From Leucocoprinus leucothites (lineage: Eukaryota; Basidiomycota; Agaricomycetes; Agaricales; Agaricaceae): a stretch of 64,000 bases of DNA. Of this stretch, positions 1 through 11,239 are shown piece by piece; position 1 is the first letter of the stretch, and each line of letters begins with the position of its first letter. The stretch covers positions 1,488,001-1,552,000 of the forward strand of contig JAACJO010000004.1 of the NCBI GenBank assembly GCA_013368445.1. Direction: 5' to 3'. The notes beneath the pieces are model-generated. The model searched no databases. It saw only the letters and a list, made by a program, of their open reading frames with translations, and was not told the origin of the DNA. The position numbers and the translations under genes are program-made.

Positions 1-1
1 A

Positions 2-1096
2 GCAATGGTTGATGCTTTGGGCGGTCCAGCTGAATTCCAAGGGAGGTTTACCTTCGATCCAGTCACTACGATGATACCCAACGACAACTTTGGCCTTGAG
101 CCAGGTGTATGGACAGATGACACATCTATGGCCTTGTGCCTTGCTCGCTCTCTCGCTCATTCAAAGGAGGTTCACGATGGATTCGACGAGAAGGATCAAT
201 TACGGGCATATCTTGCTTGGTTCAATCGTGGCGAGTTATCTGCCATCGGACGATGTTTTGACATCGGTGGAACTACGAATCGTGCCTTGAGCATGTTCGA
301 TACATACCAAGGACGGCCGATTAAAGAAATTCTTAATATAATAAGGAGAAACCTGAGTGCTATCGTGTTTAGTGGAAATGGGAGTCTGATGCGGGTTCTA
401 CCTGTAGGGCTCACATATTGGGGGGATGAGAGCCAAGCACGGGTGTACGCCGGCCGAAGCAGCTGCACAACCCATCCAAGTCCTCTATGTGTCGAAGCTT
501 GTGAAGCATGGACGGTTGCAATCGTCAAAATTATGCAGGCGACCGCGACTGGGACGCAGTACTTGAAGCTCGATGTCATCGAGCATTTTTCATCGTACCC
601 TTATTCTAATTCCAAGCTCCAACTACCCTTAAATTTTCCAAAATCAGTGACGCCGTTGCGCTCGGAAGCCAGCCTCGCGGAGAAGGAAGAGTACTACTGG
701 CAGCACCATCCACTCCTCCAAAAGGTTTCACGGACAAACAAAGGAGAATCAGGCAAAGAAATACCAGGCCTGCCCTATCCCATGCCATCCGTTAAAGACG
801 TTCCATCAACCGGATACGTTGTCGATTCACTAGTTGCTGCGTTATATTGCTTCATGGGCACGCAAACGTTTGAGGAAGGGGCATTGATGGCTGTGAACAT
901 GGGCAGTGACGCAGATACGGTCGGGGCAATCTATGCTGGTTTGGCCGGTGTGTGGTATGCTGAGGATGTGCCTTCAGAGAAATTCTGGAGTAAAAGGGTG
1001 ATTGAGTGGAAAGAAAAGCTCGTGAAGCGGGAATTGGTTGAGCAGGTGACGGATGAGTTGGTGGCATTCAGTGAAAAGTTGACAAAAAATCTCTGA
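2..1096 (+). CDS. ADP-ribosylglycohydrolase (DraG/ARH family), 5' end probably outside window
   Basis: The reading frame is open to the window edge and the first ATG is at position 5. Family members normally have a few residues before the GDALGG-type motif, seen here as VDALGGPAEF, so the true start is probably upstream. Two metal-binding signatures of the family are visible: WTDDTSM near the N-terminus and MGSDADTVGAIYAG near the C-terminus. These Asp/Thr residues hold the two Mg ions that cleave ADP-ribose from arginine or related adducts. No intron is needed over 363 residues, which is near the usual size. The substrate cannot be told from sequence. The family call is secure; the start is not. 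Confidence 0.85.
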   Translation, partial: AMVDALGGPAEFQGRFTFDPVTTMIPNDNFGLEPGVWTDDTSMALCLARSLAHSKEVHDGFDEKDQLRAYLAWFNRGELSAIGRCFDIGGTTNRALSMFDTYQGRPIKEILNIIRRNLSAIVFSGNGSLMRVLPVGLTYWGDESQARVYAGRSSCTTHPSPLCVEACEAWTVAIVKIMQATATGTQYLKLDVIEHFSSYPYSNSKLQLPLNFPKSVTPLRSEASLAEKEEYYWQHHPLLQKVSRTNKGESGKEIPGLPYPMPSVKDVPSTGYVVDSLVAALYCFMGTQTFEEGALMAVNMGSDADTVGAIYAGLAGVWYAEDVPSEKFWSKRVIEWKEKLVKRELVEQVTDELVAFSEKLTKNL

Positions 1097-1501
1097 TATA
1101 TTTGCCCGAAAAACATACATGACGTACACTAGTCCACATAACCTGTAAGAACAAGGGCGATAGAATGTTAGAACTCGTTCATGGTACAATGTTGTGTGAG
1201 AATCAGGATAACTAGGATTATTATAATACACACATCGGCTACCATTCGGCGGCATTCGTGCGTTGAACCAGATAAGAGGTTCATCATTGTTGAAAAATGG
1301 CCACAAGGCAACTCACCTTATCAATACAATGAGCAGTCCAACCCTCCAAATACGATGGGACTGATTGAGGTCCGGTGGACAAGTCAAAGGAGCAGCGGGG
1401 TCACTGATCGGATGTGAAATGCACGGGCAGAAGTAACGAATCCCGTGATGTGACAATGTAAGTCTGTGACGACGCGACCTCTTGAGTTTTAGGGGTGTTT
1501 G

Positions 1502-4500
1502 ATGGTAGCCTGGCTGAATTCGATGCGTACACAGCTGCCGACGACTACCTTCCTACATAACTCATATCGGACCGTCAATGACTTGTACACATATATCAAT
1601 GAGGTACTTCATGATAGCAGGGGCTCATCTTGCACCCAGCCCCAAGGATTTTCGCCTGCAGACACCGACAGTCCCGCGTATCATCGTCTGCTTTATGAAA
1701 CTTATGTCGCAACCAACCAGAAACCTACGACCAGACTGGAATATGAGGAGTCGCACGTAGGAATGGATGAAGTAAGTCAATCTTATTAGGTTTCTCATTT
1801 CTGACTGAGCTTGGCCTAGGCGATCAAAAGGGCCCAATCCCTTCTTTTCCGATCTCAGCACATAAAGCACAACATCCTGAAAGCGGGATATCGTATGGCA
1901 GGTGCGAGTCATTCTTATCTACGAGAAAAACATGACTTAGTCTGGCTAAGGGGGTTCAACTATTGTGAACATGAACGTCAATACAGTCTTGACGGCGCTG
2001 CTCAGCCAGCAGTGGGAGACTTTGCTCAGGAGGTTGGTCATATTGAACCGTGCATAGGTTGCCTCGCTCATGTTTTCTGTCCCTCTAGAGTTGGTATTGC
2101 CATGATGCTTCACCTTTTGATGGAGACGTCAATATTTGTTTCTTTACCAAATGGATGTCTGTGCCAGATGACTGGCGAGCCGTTTATTGTACCTCCGGGA
2201 GATCTTCAGAGTGCAATCGCTGAAAATACGAAGAAGTTTCTGAAGCGCACAGCATCCTCCGAAAGCCACGAGGAACCTCCATCCAAGCGCCGTAAGTTAG
2301 AAACCAGGAAATTCCAGAGATCAAGGCAAGATGCATGCAAGATTAAGACGTGAGAGCTGCCGAGTTTTGCAACTTCCACTCATTTCTATCAGTTGACATG
2401 GCACTGATAGGCCTTCTCTCATCTCGATAATTCGGGCAAGAATGCTTTATGCGCGTCCTAACTACGTCCCGAAGTCGAACAAAATAGTTATAGGTCTACC
2501 TCTACGGCGTGCGTCCCTTGTTGCCTACCGAATCAATTATAGACTAACTTTCCATCTAGATGCTTTCAATATAGGTAACCGTGATGGCTCTATGTATCAT
2601 TGCCCTTTGGGAAAGCCCCTGGTTTGGGATGGGAAGGATCAGGCCCTGAAAGCAAGACATATGATGCGATATATTTTCCCTCGGCAACATGGGCTGGGCA
2701 ACCCATTCCAACTCCACCATTCCGGTGAGGTCTACGAATATAGAGACTACACAGATCGTGAAGATGAGATCAAGGTCAGATCACAGAATGTCCTTGATGC
2801 TTCTCGTTAACAACGGCTGGGATTAGAGAGCGTTGAAGCTAACTCAGAACATGAGCACCCCCAAACGGTTGAAAGACATCGTTCCCTTGGCCGATAAGAT
2901 GCTTTGGAAGCACTTGAAATGCCCTTACAAACTTCTGCTTAATAAACTCTGCCCATCTAAGGTGATGTACGCACTTTAGACCACTCAGACTATTTTTTCT
3001 GAGTATTTCTCTCTAGATTGGGAATGATCTGAATCCCAATATCGATGAAGATACTATATTGGTAAACATGTACACATCTTCCATGAATCGGTGCTAATCT
3101 TCTACCACAGGAATGGATGTCGGAACGGTCAATTCAGATACAAACCCAAGGGCCCCTTGACGCCAACATGTCCACTTTATCGACGGGGAACATTAGCATT
3201 AGTGCCAGCGTAGGTGACCCGGCGCCAAAACCCCGGTTTGCGGAGTTTACCTGCTCGTATGTAGAAGTGAGTCCATGCATTGCTTTCCATGCTAGTCTTG
3301 CGGTAACTTTCTCTCTCTAGGTCTTCCGATATGTGGTTGTCATAGTCAAGGCCGTGATTCCCAAGAGCTTTTGGGGAAGTAAGAAGAACTTCAAAGTCAT
3401 TATGAACCGTGGGTCCTTGGGATTTCCATCCATCTCTCGTAATTCTGATCGAATCTACAGATCTCAAGAGCTTCATCACTGGACGCCGCTTTGAAACACT
3501 GAGCCTACACGACGTCCTTCAAGGTTTCAGCACGTCAGACTGCGATTGGTTGATTCCACCTGGCTCCGGGGCAAGACAACAGCACCGGGTGAGCGTCTCC
3601 GACGCACTCAAACGCAGGGAACTGCTGGACGAATTCTTGTTTTGGTTCTTTGACTCGTTTGTCTTGCCTTTGATTAAGGTAGAAAAACAAATGTCCGTTC
3701 GACTACGAGACTTGCTGACACAGCACTAGACTTGCTTTTATGTGACCGAATCTTCTGCCTTTCGAAACCAGCTCCTTTACTTTAGACAAGATGATTGGGT
3801 CACGCTTTGTGCACCGCTCATCGGGAGGCTGAAAGCAGCTACTTTTGAGAAACTATCCGAGGTACCATATAAAATTCCGCTTGGGTAATTCATGCTGACC
3901 CTTGGAGCCATCAGACAGATGCGGCGGAAATACTTCGACAACGAGAACTGGGGTTTTCGTTTGTTCGTCTTCTCCCCAAGGAGACAGGCGTCCGCCCTAT
4001 TGTCAACCTGCGCAGGAAGCCTAATGTGGGTATATCTTTTTCGGCCTGGAGAACGCTCAAACTGACACACTCTCAAGGGTTCTGGTCGATCAATTAATCA
4101 GGTTCTCCAGGCAGCGTTTGATCTTCTTACCTATGAGAAGGTACATGAATCTCTACCCAAATCTTCATGACCCGCACTCATTAATAACACAGAAAACCAG
4201 ACCACACCTGACAGGAGCTTCCGTCTGGGGCTCTGACGAAATTTACGCCAGACTCATCGACTTTAAGACTAAAGTGAAACCTAACAAACGCGGACGCTTG
4301 TAAGGTCATAATGAACGGATAATGATTCGAAACTTACACCATCTTCAGACCCAAGTTCTATTTTGTCAAAGTGGATGTACAAGCTTGCTTCGACACCATT
4401 GACCAGGGAAAGCTCTTGGGGATAATTAAAGAGCTGATTTCTGAGGTTAGATACAGTGTCTAACTCCTATCAGATCGTTAACCTCAGATATCTGTGGCTA

Positions 4501-6165
4501 GAACCGGTACACCATCAGGAAATATGCGCAAATCCGGCTCTGCCGAAATCGTATGCATAAATCCTACGTCAGGAAAGCGTTTCCGAAAGGTGTTCAAATT
4601 GTTCTTTCTTAGGCTTTCAATTCTGACATTAGGTATAGATGAGGACCCCAACTTTCTCGACATGGCTATGGAACTGGCGAGTGCTCTCCGAAACATGGTC
4701 TTTCTGGACCAGGTATTCGTTTTTTCATTTCTGTTCGTCATAAAGCTCAAAATGTGCAGCCAGAAGCTTTGACAGTGACCAAATCCAGTGTACTACAATT
4801 GTTGAACTCTCATATCATGGATAATATTGTCAAGGTTCGCATATCCTCAAATCACAAGAGCTTTTAACGACTTCGTCAAAACAGATTGGTAGCAATTATT
4901 ATCGTCAGGTTGTTGGCATTCCGCAGGGCTCGGTTCTGTCATCCTTACTATGCTCGTTCTTCTATGGCGATCTCGAGCACAAATTCGGGTCGTATACAGA
5001 CAGCCCAGACAGCGTGAGTGCTTCCCATCTAGCTATTCAGCTTGGCTGAACCCCCAGCAGACACTCTTCAGAGTGATTGACGATTACCTCCTTGTGACGA
5101 CGAATCTGGCTAAAGCGAGGTCATTTCTTAAAATGATGAACGAAGGTGTGCCATCTTCTTTTATGGACTGTCTTGGTTTTTAGAGCTATCGTACAGGACA
5201 CCCAGAATATGGCTGCTTCATCTCAAAGGAGAAAACAATGTCAAATTTTGACTATGACCATCAAATCATGAATGTAGTAGATCAACGAGCGCGACGTTGG
5301 TAAACTTCCTTCTGATTTCGCAGACACCCATGGCTGAAGCCTCCAACAGATTTTCATTGGTGTGGTTATGCCATTGACATGAAAGACTTGTCTATATCTG
5401 TCGACTACACTCGGTACCACGGCATTAGTAAGTCTTGGATTAATCCTCATTGCTTTTAGCTGATAAAATTCTGAAATCACCAGATTTGTCGAGTACTCTG
5501 ACAGTGACCCGTGGACGTAAGCCTGGTGCTAGCTTTGCTCAGAAAATGGTCCAGTGAGTTGTACCACTCGTCACCGCGATTCATTCCTAAACGCAACACC
5601 TCCAGGCTAGCCAAAATACGGAGCCATGTGATATACACGGACCCCGTTTTGAATAGAAAGCCGGTCATTTATCTCAATATTTATCAGAATCTGCTCCTCG
5701 CTGCAATGAAGATGCATTGCTATCTCCGAGAATGGGATACTGGGTGGCATAAGCACACTGGCTTTATTCGAGGTCTGCACTGAACAGGACGTTTGGTATG
5801 ATGAATGCACGCTCATACCTCTTCATAGGGACGGTACAGAAGATGATCGACGCCTCATTCGCATCCATGCGCTCTCAGGCCAAACGGAGACAATTAACAT
5901 CTAGCGGCACCAAATTTTTGAAGAAAGAGGCCGTGACATGGTAAGGACAAGTCATTCCTCGCCTAGTTCCATTTGTAAGCTAATTCACATCCAGGCTTGG
6001 ATATCACGCCTTTCATGAGATTCTTTCCCGCAAACCCTCTCGCTATCTAGTTCTGATTAAGTGGCTAAAATCAGAACTAACCAACCCACGATATCGAGGC
6101 TGTGAGAAACGCTTTCGCACTCTCGTCAGTGACAGCTTACTCGGGATGGCAAATGTTGTGTATTG
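1502..6165 (+). CDS. TERT: Telomerase reverse transcriptase (TERT), intron-rich, complete
   Basis: This is the catalytic protein of telomerase, which copies the telomerase RNA template onto chromosome ends. After joining many short exons, the domains appear in order. They are a TEN-like start (FLHNSYRTVNDLYTYI; then GYRMAGGSTIVNMNVNTVL after splicing at about 1901-1954), METSIFVSLPNGCLCQMTG, the T motif (LYARPNYVPKSNKIVIGLP, ~2442), and IFPRQHGLGNPF. The palm and thumb follow: VRPIVNLRRKPN (~3990), motif A FVKVDVQACFDTI with Asp at 4374-4376, motif B' GIPQGSVLSSLLCSFFYGD (~4917), motif C VIDDYLLVTTN with Asp-Asp at 5079-5084, motif D PEYGCFISKEK, and motif E WCG (~5358). The C-terminal extension includes KMHCYLREW and ends LGMANVVY-stop at 6163. 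The ATG at 1502 is chosen because homology begins a few residues later. All catalytic aspartates are present. Exon ends at about 2290-2430 are the least certain. Confidence 0.93.
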
Positions 6166-6516
6166 AGCGAGTTGGTCGATCGTTTCCTGCTGACTTTTCG
6201 TGATTACGATATGTGCTCCGAGTTTATGGTATCCGTGATATTCCAGTTGTGGGAGTCTGCATGCACAGCCCGTCTTTTACTGCTTGAGAATCCAAAGTCG
6301 ACCCACAAGCGAGTGGTTGGGCCCTCACAAAGCAGCCCACGTGACCTCTCGGGCTTCTCCCACCTGGCTCCGTGATGACGTGCCGGGTGCTGAGCGAGCA
6401 TTGCTATTTGTGTCTGAAAGCCAGATGTTGGTTGGTGATGCACAAGCCAGATGCTGCGGCAAGTGAGACTTGGATCCCGGTTTATACCATTCCTTACTAC
6501 TGATGTTCGTTTGACT

Positions 6517-6524
6517 TTAAATAT
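6517..6524 (+). promoter_or_regulatory. TATA-like box of the glutathione peroxidase gene
   Basis: A TTTAAATA motif lies about 115 bp before the ATG at 6637, in the 470 bp gap after TERT. The spacing is somewhat long, so this is a suggestion from sequence only. Confidence 0.3.
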
Positions 6525-6636
6525 CACGCGATGGCGATTGCCTTCCCAACGCTCATTCACACTGGTTACCCAATCAACCCACCCATCGACTCATCCTCTA
6601 TCTACCACCTCTCCCATTGCCTACTCCACTGCAGCT

Positions 6637-7307
6637 ATGTCAAACACAAGCGGCTTCTACTCCCTGAAAGCTGAGCTTCCCAATGGCCAGACCTTTGATT
6701 TTGCGGACCTCAAAGGCAAAACAGTCCTAATAGTTAACGTTGCGTCCAAGTGGTAGGTTTTATTAACACTGTGAAACCACCACATTTCGCTCTCTTACTC
6801 ATGAACGTTCCCACCCAGTGGTTTTACTCCTCATTACCAAGGACTCCAAGCATTGTATGAGAAGTACAAGGATCAGGGATTGGTTGTTTTAGGCTTCCCC
6901 TGCAACCAGGTATGTTCGTGATCCACTGGGCTATCAAACTCGATGCTACATTTTCCTTTCTAGTTTGGTGCCCAAGAGCCGGGCACGGCTGAAGAAATCC
7001 AGACTTTTTGTTCACTCAACTATGGCGTGACTTTCCCGCTCATGAACAAGTCGGACGTAAATGGCGACACTACCAATGAAGTGTATAAGTGGCTGAAGAA
7101 TGAGAAGGCTGGCCTTTTGGGTCTTACTCGCATCAAGGTATGCCTATAGATACCTCAATTAACGGTCGTGACTTTAATTTCCACCACCTTCCTTAGTGGA
7201 ACTTTGAAAAGTTTTTAATTGACAAGAACGGCAAGGTGGTGAACCGTTGGGCGTCTACAACAAAACCAAGCGCTATTGATGCTGAAATTGCCAGGATCAT
7301 CGAGTAG
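6637..7307 (+). CDS. Glutathione peroxidase (cysteine type, GPx/thioredoxin peroxidase)
   Basis: It reduces peroxides and lipid hydroperoxides, in fungi usually with thioredoxin as electron donor. Four exons (6637-6752, 6819-6909, 6964-7137, 7197-7307) give 163 residues, the normal size for a fungal GPx. The first intron splits the peroxidatic Cys codon: TG plus T gives VNVASKCGFTP, so Cys39 is a normal cysteine, not selenocysteine. The catalytic Gln is in the [12 protein letters not shown] region, and the Trp and Asn are in [12 protein letters not shown]. The FPCNQFG motif spans the second splice junction. An in-frame open stretch runs upstream to an ATG at 6451, but a TATA-like motif at 6517 makes that start unlikely. 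Confidence 0.93.
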
Positions 7308-7784
7308 AGGTCGTTCTGGAGTATCACTTGATTGCATTGAGGCCATATCAGAATCTTGGGCTGTATGTATCTGTGTACTTATCACTTGTCTACAACAAGC
7401 GCTTTCCCCAGGCTATCTATCTGATTACCTCGGTGGCGAAGAACTTGTGACAGTTCGGTGTTTGAGAGACTCTGTCGGCCATTCTCAGCTGGCGATCGAG
7501 TCCTAAAAAAAATATGCGTGACAGTTCTCATTCTCCACCAGGCCGGCTATAATTCTCAATTAGCTGTTCCAATTTTTGGCCAACTCCGTCATATGAACCT
7601 GCTGTCGAAGCTCTTACGACATCAATACCCGATCATGAGGAGCAAGGGCTAACAATGTCACTTCCGTTCTGGGTGTACACCTGTACTTCTAGCGCTGGTT
7701 AATCAGGGTCATGGCAGGTCGTATAAAGTACTAATGAGGGCTGGATGGTGGCTGGAGGAGGGTTTCTTCTAGCTCTCTACCACC
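7308..7784. other. Gap between GPx and F-box-like gene
   Basis: Nothing beyond the expected 3' and 5' flanks was recognised. Short open frames here show no conserved motif. Confidence 0.5.
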
Positions 7785-9538
7785 ATGCCACTAGGGTTTT
7801 CCGGTCTCTGTGATGATATCCTTTACCTCCTAGGACGATCCCTATATGAGGAGAACCCATCAGATGCACACACTCTAATGCTCGTCGTGAGTGGCCCTAT
7901 GCTTGGATTTATGTAAATTTAGAGCTGACAGGTGAAAATTCCAAGTGTACAAAAACGCGACAGATTGTCGTGCCCGTTGTGTACTCTTCCGTTCGCCTGC
8001 GAGGTAGTCGGCAGTGCACCCAAACGTTGCGATACTTGAAGAGTAATCCATGGGTCGCATCTCACATCCGCCAACTAGTGGTGGACCCTAACTACCAGCG
8101 TACCACGCGAGACACGGATGTAGTGTCTTCCGGGGCTACAGAAGACTGGGTTGCTCACGTTCTCGAAGAACTCGCACCTCACTTGAAACGCTTGACCGAT
8201 TTCCGCTGGGATGGCTCGTGTTTGCCGAAATCACGCACCTTCTGGCAGACGTTACAAAGCGAGTAGGTCTGATCCGTTCTGCAACGTTTCCTTGACATTA
8301 AGCAGGTTGTGGCAGATGTTCAACATTAGAGTATATCAGCGTTTCTATATCGCACCAAGACCCCCTTTTTTGGGATGACACTACAAGTGTAGGCTATTGC
8401 TTCCACAATTAGAACTCTTTCAGCTAATTCTGTCTCCAGTTTCTCAAAGTCAGGGACTTACGAGGGCTTTCAGTTAAGATTAAAGGCTCATCAGATGCTT
8501 CTTGTGAGTGCTTAAGCTTGATCCATCTGGGTTGGGAGGAGTATTGAATTATCATCTTCACAGCGAATTCTCGGTATCTATCGAAATTTCCGCAGTCATT
8601 CTGGGACATGATCCATCCCTCTCGTTCACCAAGACTACATCACCTATCCTTTGATACCGACATATTACGCTCATTCAACTTCAACCCTCTGTTTGCTCTG
8701 AGATTACCCTCCCTTAACCGACTCACGGTCGGTTCATTCGTCTTCTCCGATTTTGCAACTCGTGATTTGGTGGAATTCCTACACTCGGCACGTTCCTTGG
8801 AACACCTCGAAATCGCTCCCGTCGCGCGGATACCTTGGGCCGAGATTGACTTTCCGAACATTCAGCACTATGGTGGAAACATCTTTTCCATCTTCACAGG
8901 CGCCACTCATTGGTCGACTTTAACGAGCTTGGACATCAGTTGTTTCGCGCTCTCGTTTGAGAGGATGACAGCGTTCTTGAGGAGGACTTCACAGTTATCT
9001 TCGTTGACGACTTTCACCTTCCGGGTTACTTCTGAAGATGTCCACTCGGCACACCCGAACTCGAACTTTTTCGGGGACGGTGGGGATCCGGCACTTGGCC
9101 TTCTGCCGGCTCTGGCGTGTTGTTTTCCCAACCTACAATCTCTAAATATGATCAACTCATCAGGAAGTACCTTGCCTTGGGTAAAGTCCACTCTGCACAT
9201 CTCAACATACAACTTGCTCATGAAACCGATTACAGGAGTCTATCCTTGTCTCCCTCAAGGAATTTACTTCCCTGAACAGCCTGCACCTCACGCAGGTACC
9301 CCCACGTTTTGGGGGTGACATTTTCCTGCTGGCAAAAGCCGCTCTTGCAGCGAACGCATGCTTACACAATATCACGGTTCAACGGTCCCTGGGTCCCTGG
9401 TTCAATACTTCGGATTGTGTGATCGGAGAAAAGGTCGTGCTGAGGTATTTCAGCCATCGGCCCTCAGAAGTAGTTTCCCAACACATGGATTATCGGAATG
9501 AGGAATTGGGGGTGTCAAGATTCAGGTTTTCTGTATGA
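7785..9538 (+). CDS. F-box/LRR-like protein, agaricomycete type
   Basis: The function is not established. The layout matches the abundant agaricomycete F-box-like/leucine-rich proteins thought to act as ubiquitin-ligase adaptors. Exon 1 (7785-7886) encodes MPLGFSGLCDDILYLLGRSL. It splices in phase at 7887-7963 to IVVPVVYSSVRLRGSRQC, reminiscent of the segment after an F-box (a VLYSSV-type motif). Later exons carry repeated Leu-rich stretches such as RLHHLSFDTDI, SLNRLTVGSFVFSDF, SARSLEHLEIAPVAR and WSTLTSLDISCFAL, spaced like irregular LRRs. The last exon shifts frame near 9280 (SLHLTQVPPRFGGDIFLLAKAA) and stops at 9536-9538. The N-terminal F-box is short and degenerate, so I infer the family from layout and not from a clear domain. 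Confidence 0.6.
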
Positions 9539-9736
9539 ATAATCCCTAATACTATTCATTTGGGAACCTTAGAGCAGTCCAGCTTGGTAGAAGATGAGAT
9601 GAACCATTTCTTTATTTTTACATTTACACGATACAAGAAATCACACCATGCTCAGTATAGAGTAAAGGGAACATCTACGACCTAGTACAAGCACGAACAA
9701 ATGACATTTGGAAAGTGAACTCTTTACGACGGGAGA

Positions 9737-11159
9737 TCAGTGAGTGTAGGTGGAGCCGATGTCACCAAAGCGAATGTTAGAATAGGTGACTTGGGAATTG
9801 GCAGCATTGGTCTCAACATCGGGGGGCTTGCCGGAACTGGTTGAGCAAGTGCCACGAGCAATGCCGGGCTTGTTAGGGTCGGCATCGGTGGGGTAGTTGG
9901 AGTCGAGCCAGAGCATGTTCACGGCGTGGTCGTCCCAGACGGAGAGGACGAGGACCATGCCACGGTTCATGGCAGCACTCATACCAGCCATGCCACCCTT
10001 CTGCTGGAAGCTGTTGGTGTCACCGAACGCAGTCTTTTGAGCGTTGCAGAAAGCGGTGGAGACGGAATCATAAGCAGTCATGCCAGAAACAGCAGTCTTG
10101 GAGTTCTGGATGACCCGGCCGTCCTGAACATAGAGACGGCGGATCTCACTCAGAGTGCCAGAAGTGGAGTTGTTGCTGGTGAGGAATTGAGTGACGACGG
10201 TGAATTTACGGCTGGTATCGACAGTCATGCCCTTGCCGTAGAAGTTCTTGACACCCATACGGAAGGAATTGAAATCACAACCGTCGGGGTCACAGACACC
10301 TTCGTAGCGGCTGTTGATGGCGCATTGGGAGCCTGAGCAACGGGTCTGCCCAGTGACCTGGCATGGATGGGGAGTGAAGGCAGCAGAGACGGAATTGGCC
10401 TCCCAAACATCGAGTTCACCGCAGCAGGTACCATAGTTTCCAGTTCCTGCATTAGCATCATTGGGTGATGCACTCCAGCCAGCAACGTTAGCCTGTAGAA
10501 GTAAACGTGTGAGTACGTGGAGGGCAAGCAAGAAGTAGCAAATTCACCTCTCCGTTGATGAATTTGATATCTCGAGGGCACTGAGAGTCGCAATAACCAG
10601 TCCCGTACTTGGCACCGGCTTTGTTGGTAGAGTATTTGGACATGCCACCATCGGCGTCCATCTCAGAGAAGTAAAGAGCACCATTCAGGCCGCAGGGAAG
10701 CTGAGAGACATCAACGTCAAACGTGAACTCCTTGTTCAGGAGTTTAAACATCTGATAGTGAGTGTCGTCGGCCATGAGATAGACGCGAGAGCCAATGTTC
10801 TTCTGTTGGCTCTGCGTGACGAATTTGAGAGTGAGGGCATTGCCACTCGCGGTGATGCCGTAGGTACCAGTGTAATCAGCGCCGTCCAGAGCGCAGTTTG
10901 CGGCACAAGTCTTCCCGTCAGGGCAAAGGGTAGTATTCCAAGTATTGCCGGTGTAGCAGTTGGTGTAACCAGTGGTGGTATGGAGCCAACGCCAGTTAGA
11001 GTCGAGGACAACAGAGCCGCTGCCCTGAACAGTGCAACCACCGCTAGTGCACTGGGACCACTGGAGCTTGGGGTGGCTCTCCGCTAGGTTGGTGCCGACC
11101 TGCTGACCAAGGGCAGCGGCGACAAAAGAGAACGCTACAAGAGCGTGTTTCGGGAACAT
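9737..11159 (-). CDS. Cellobiohydrolase I, glycoside hydrolase family 7, no carbohydrate-binding module
   Basis: A secreted, reducing-end-acting exocellulase that releases cellobiose from cellulose. Two exons (10548-11159 and 9737-10492) give 455 residues. Residues 1-18 ([18 protein letters not shown]) are a signal peptide, leaving an N-terminal Gln on the mature enzyme. The catalytic motif GELDVWEAN places nucleophile, assistant and acid/base at E230, D232 and E235. These become E212, D214 and E217 in mature numbering, the same numbers as in Trichoderma Cel7A. Many Cys typical of the fold are present. The protein ends at GDIGSTYTH, with no Ser/Thr linker and no C-terminal CBM1. Wood-decay fungi usually carry several GH7 genes, some with and some without CBM1. 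Confidence 0.95.
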
Positions 11160-11229
11160 GGCGAAGGTGGCTAAAATCAGTGAACTCGGACACCGTTGGG
11201 TACAACCACAGACTGGCACTTTAACTTGC

Positions 11230-11238
11230 TTAAATACC
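11230..11238 (-). promoter_or_regulatory. TATA-like box upstream of the GH7 gene
   Basis: On the minus strand GTATTTAAG lies about 70 bp before the ATG at 11159, a plausible TATA position for a strongly expressed cellulase gene. Sequence inspection only. Confidence 0.35.
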
Positions 11239-11239
11239 A

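Noticed and set aside
5081..6165. Reverse transcriptase motifs suggesting a retrotransposon
   Set aside because: The T motif, the GIPQGSVLSSLLCSFFYGD form of B', WCG in motif E and the C-terminal extension are specific to TERT. No endonuclease, gag or terminal repeats are present.
6451..6636. In-frame N-terminal extension of the glutathione peroxidase that looks like a mitochondrial presequence (start MLRQVRLGSRFIPF)
   Set aside because: A TATA-like motif at 6517 lies inside it, so the transcript probably starts downstream, and GPx homology begins only after 6637. Transcript 5' ends would decide.
7785..7963. A clear canonical F-box at the start of the LRR-like protein
   Set aside because: The N-terminal exon is only 34 codons and lacks the full F-box pattern; I kept only an F-box-like call based on overall layout.
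9926..10336. Open frame of 136 residues antisense to the GH7 gene
   Set aside because: It is the codon-biased mirror of the GH7 coding exon; no homology or promoter supports it.
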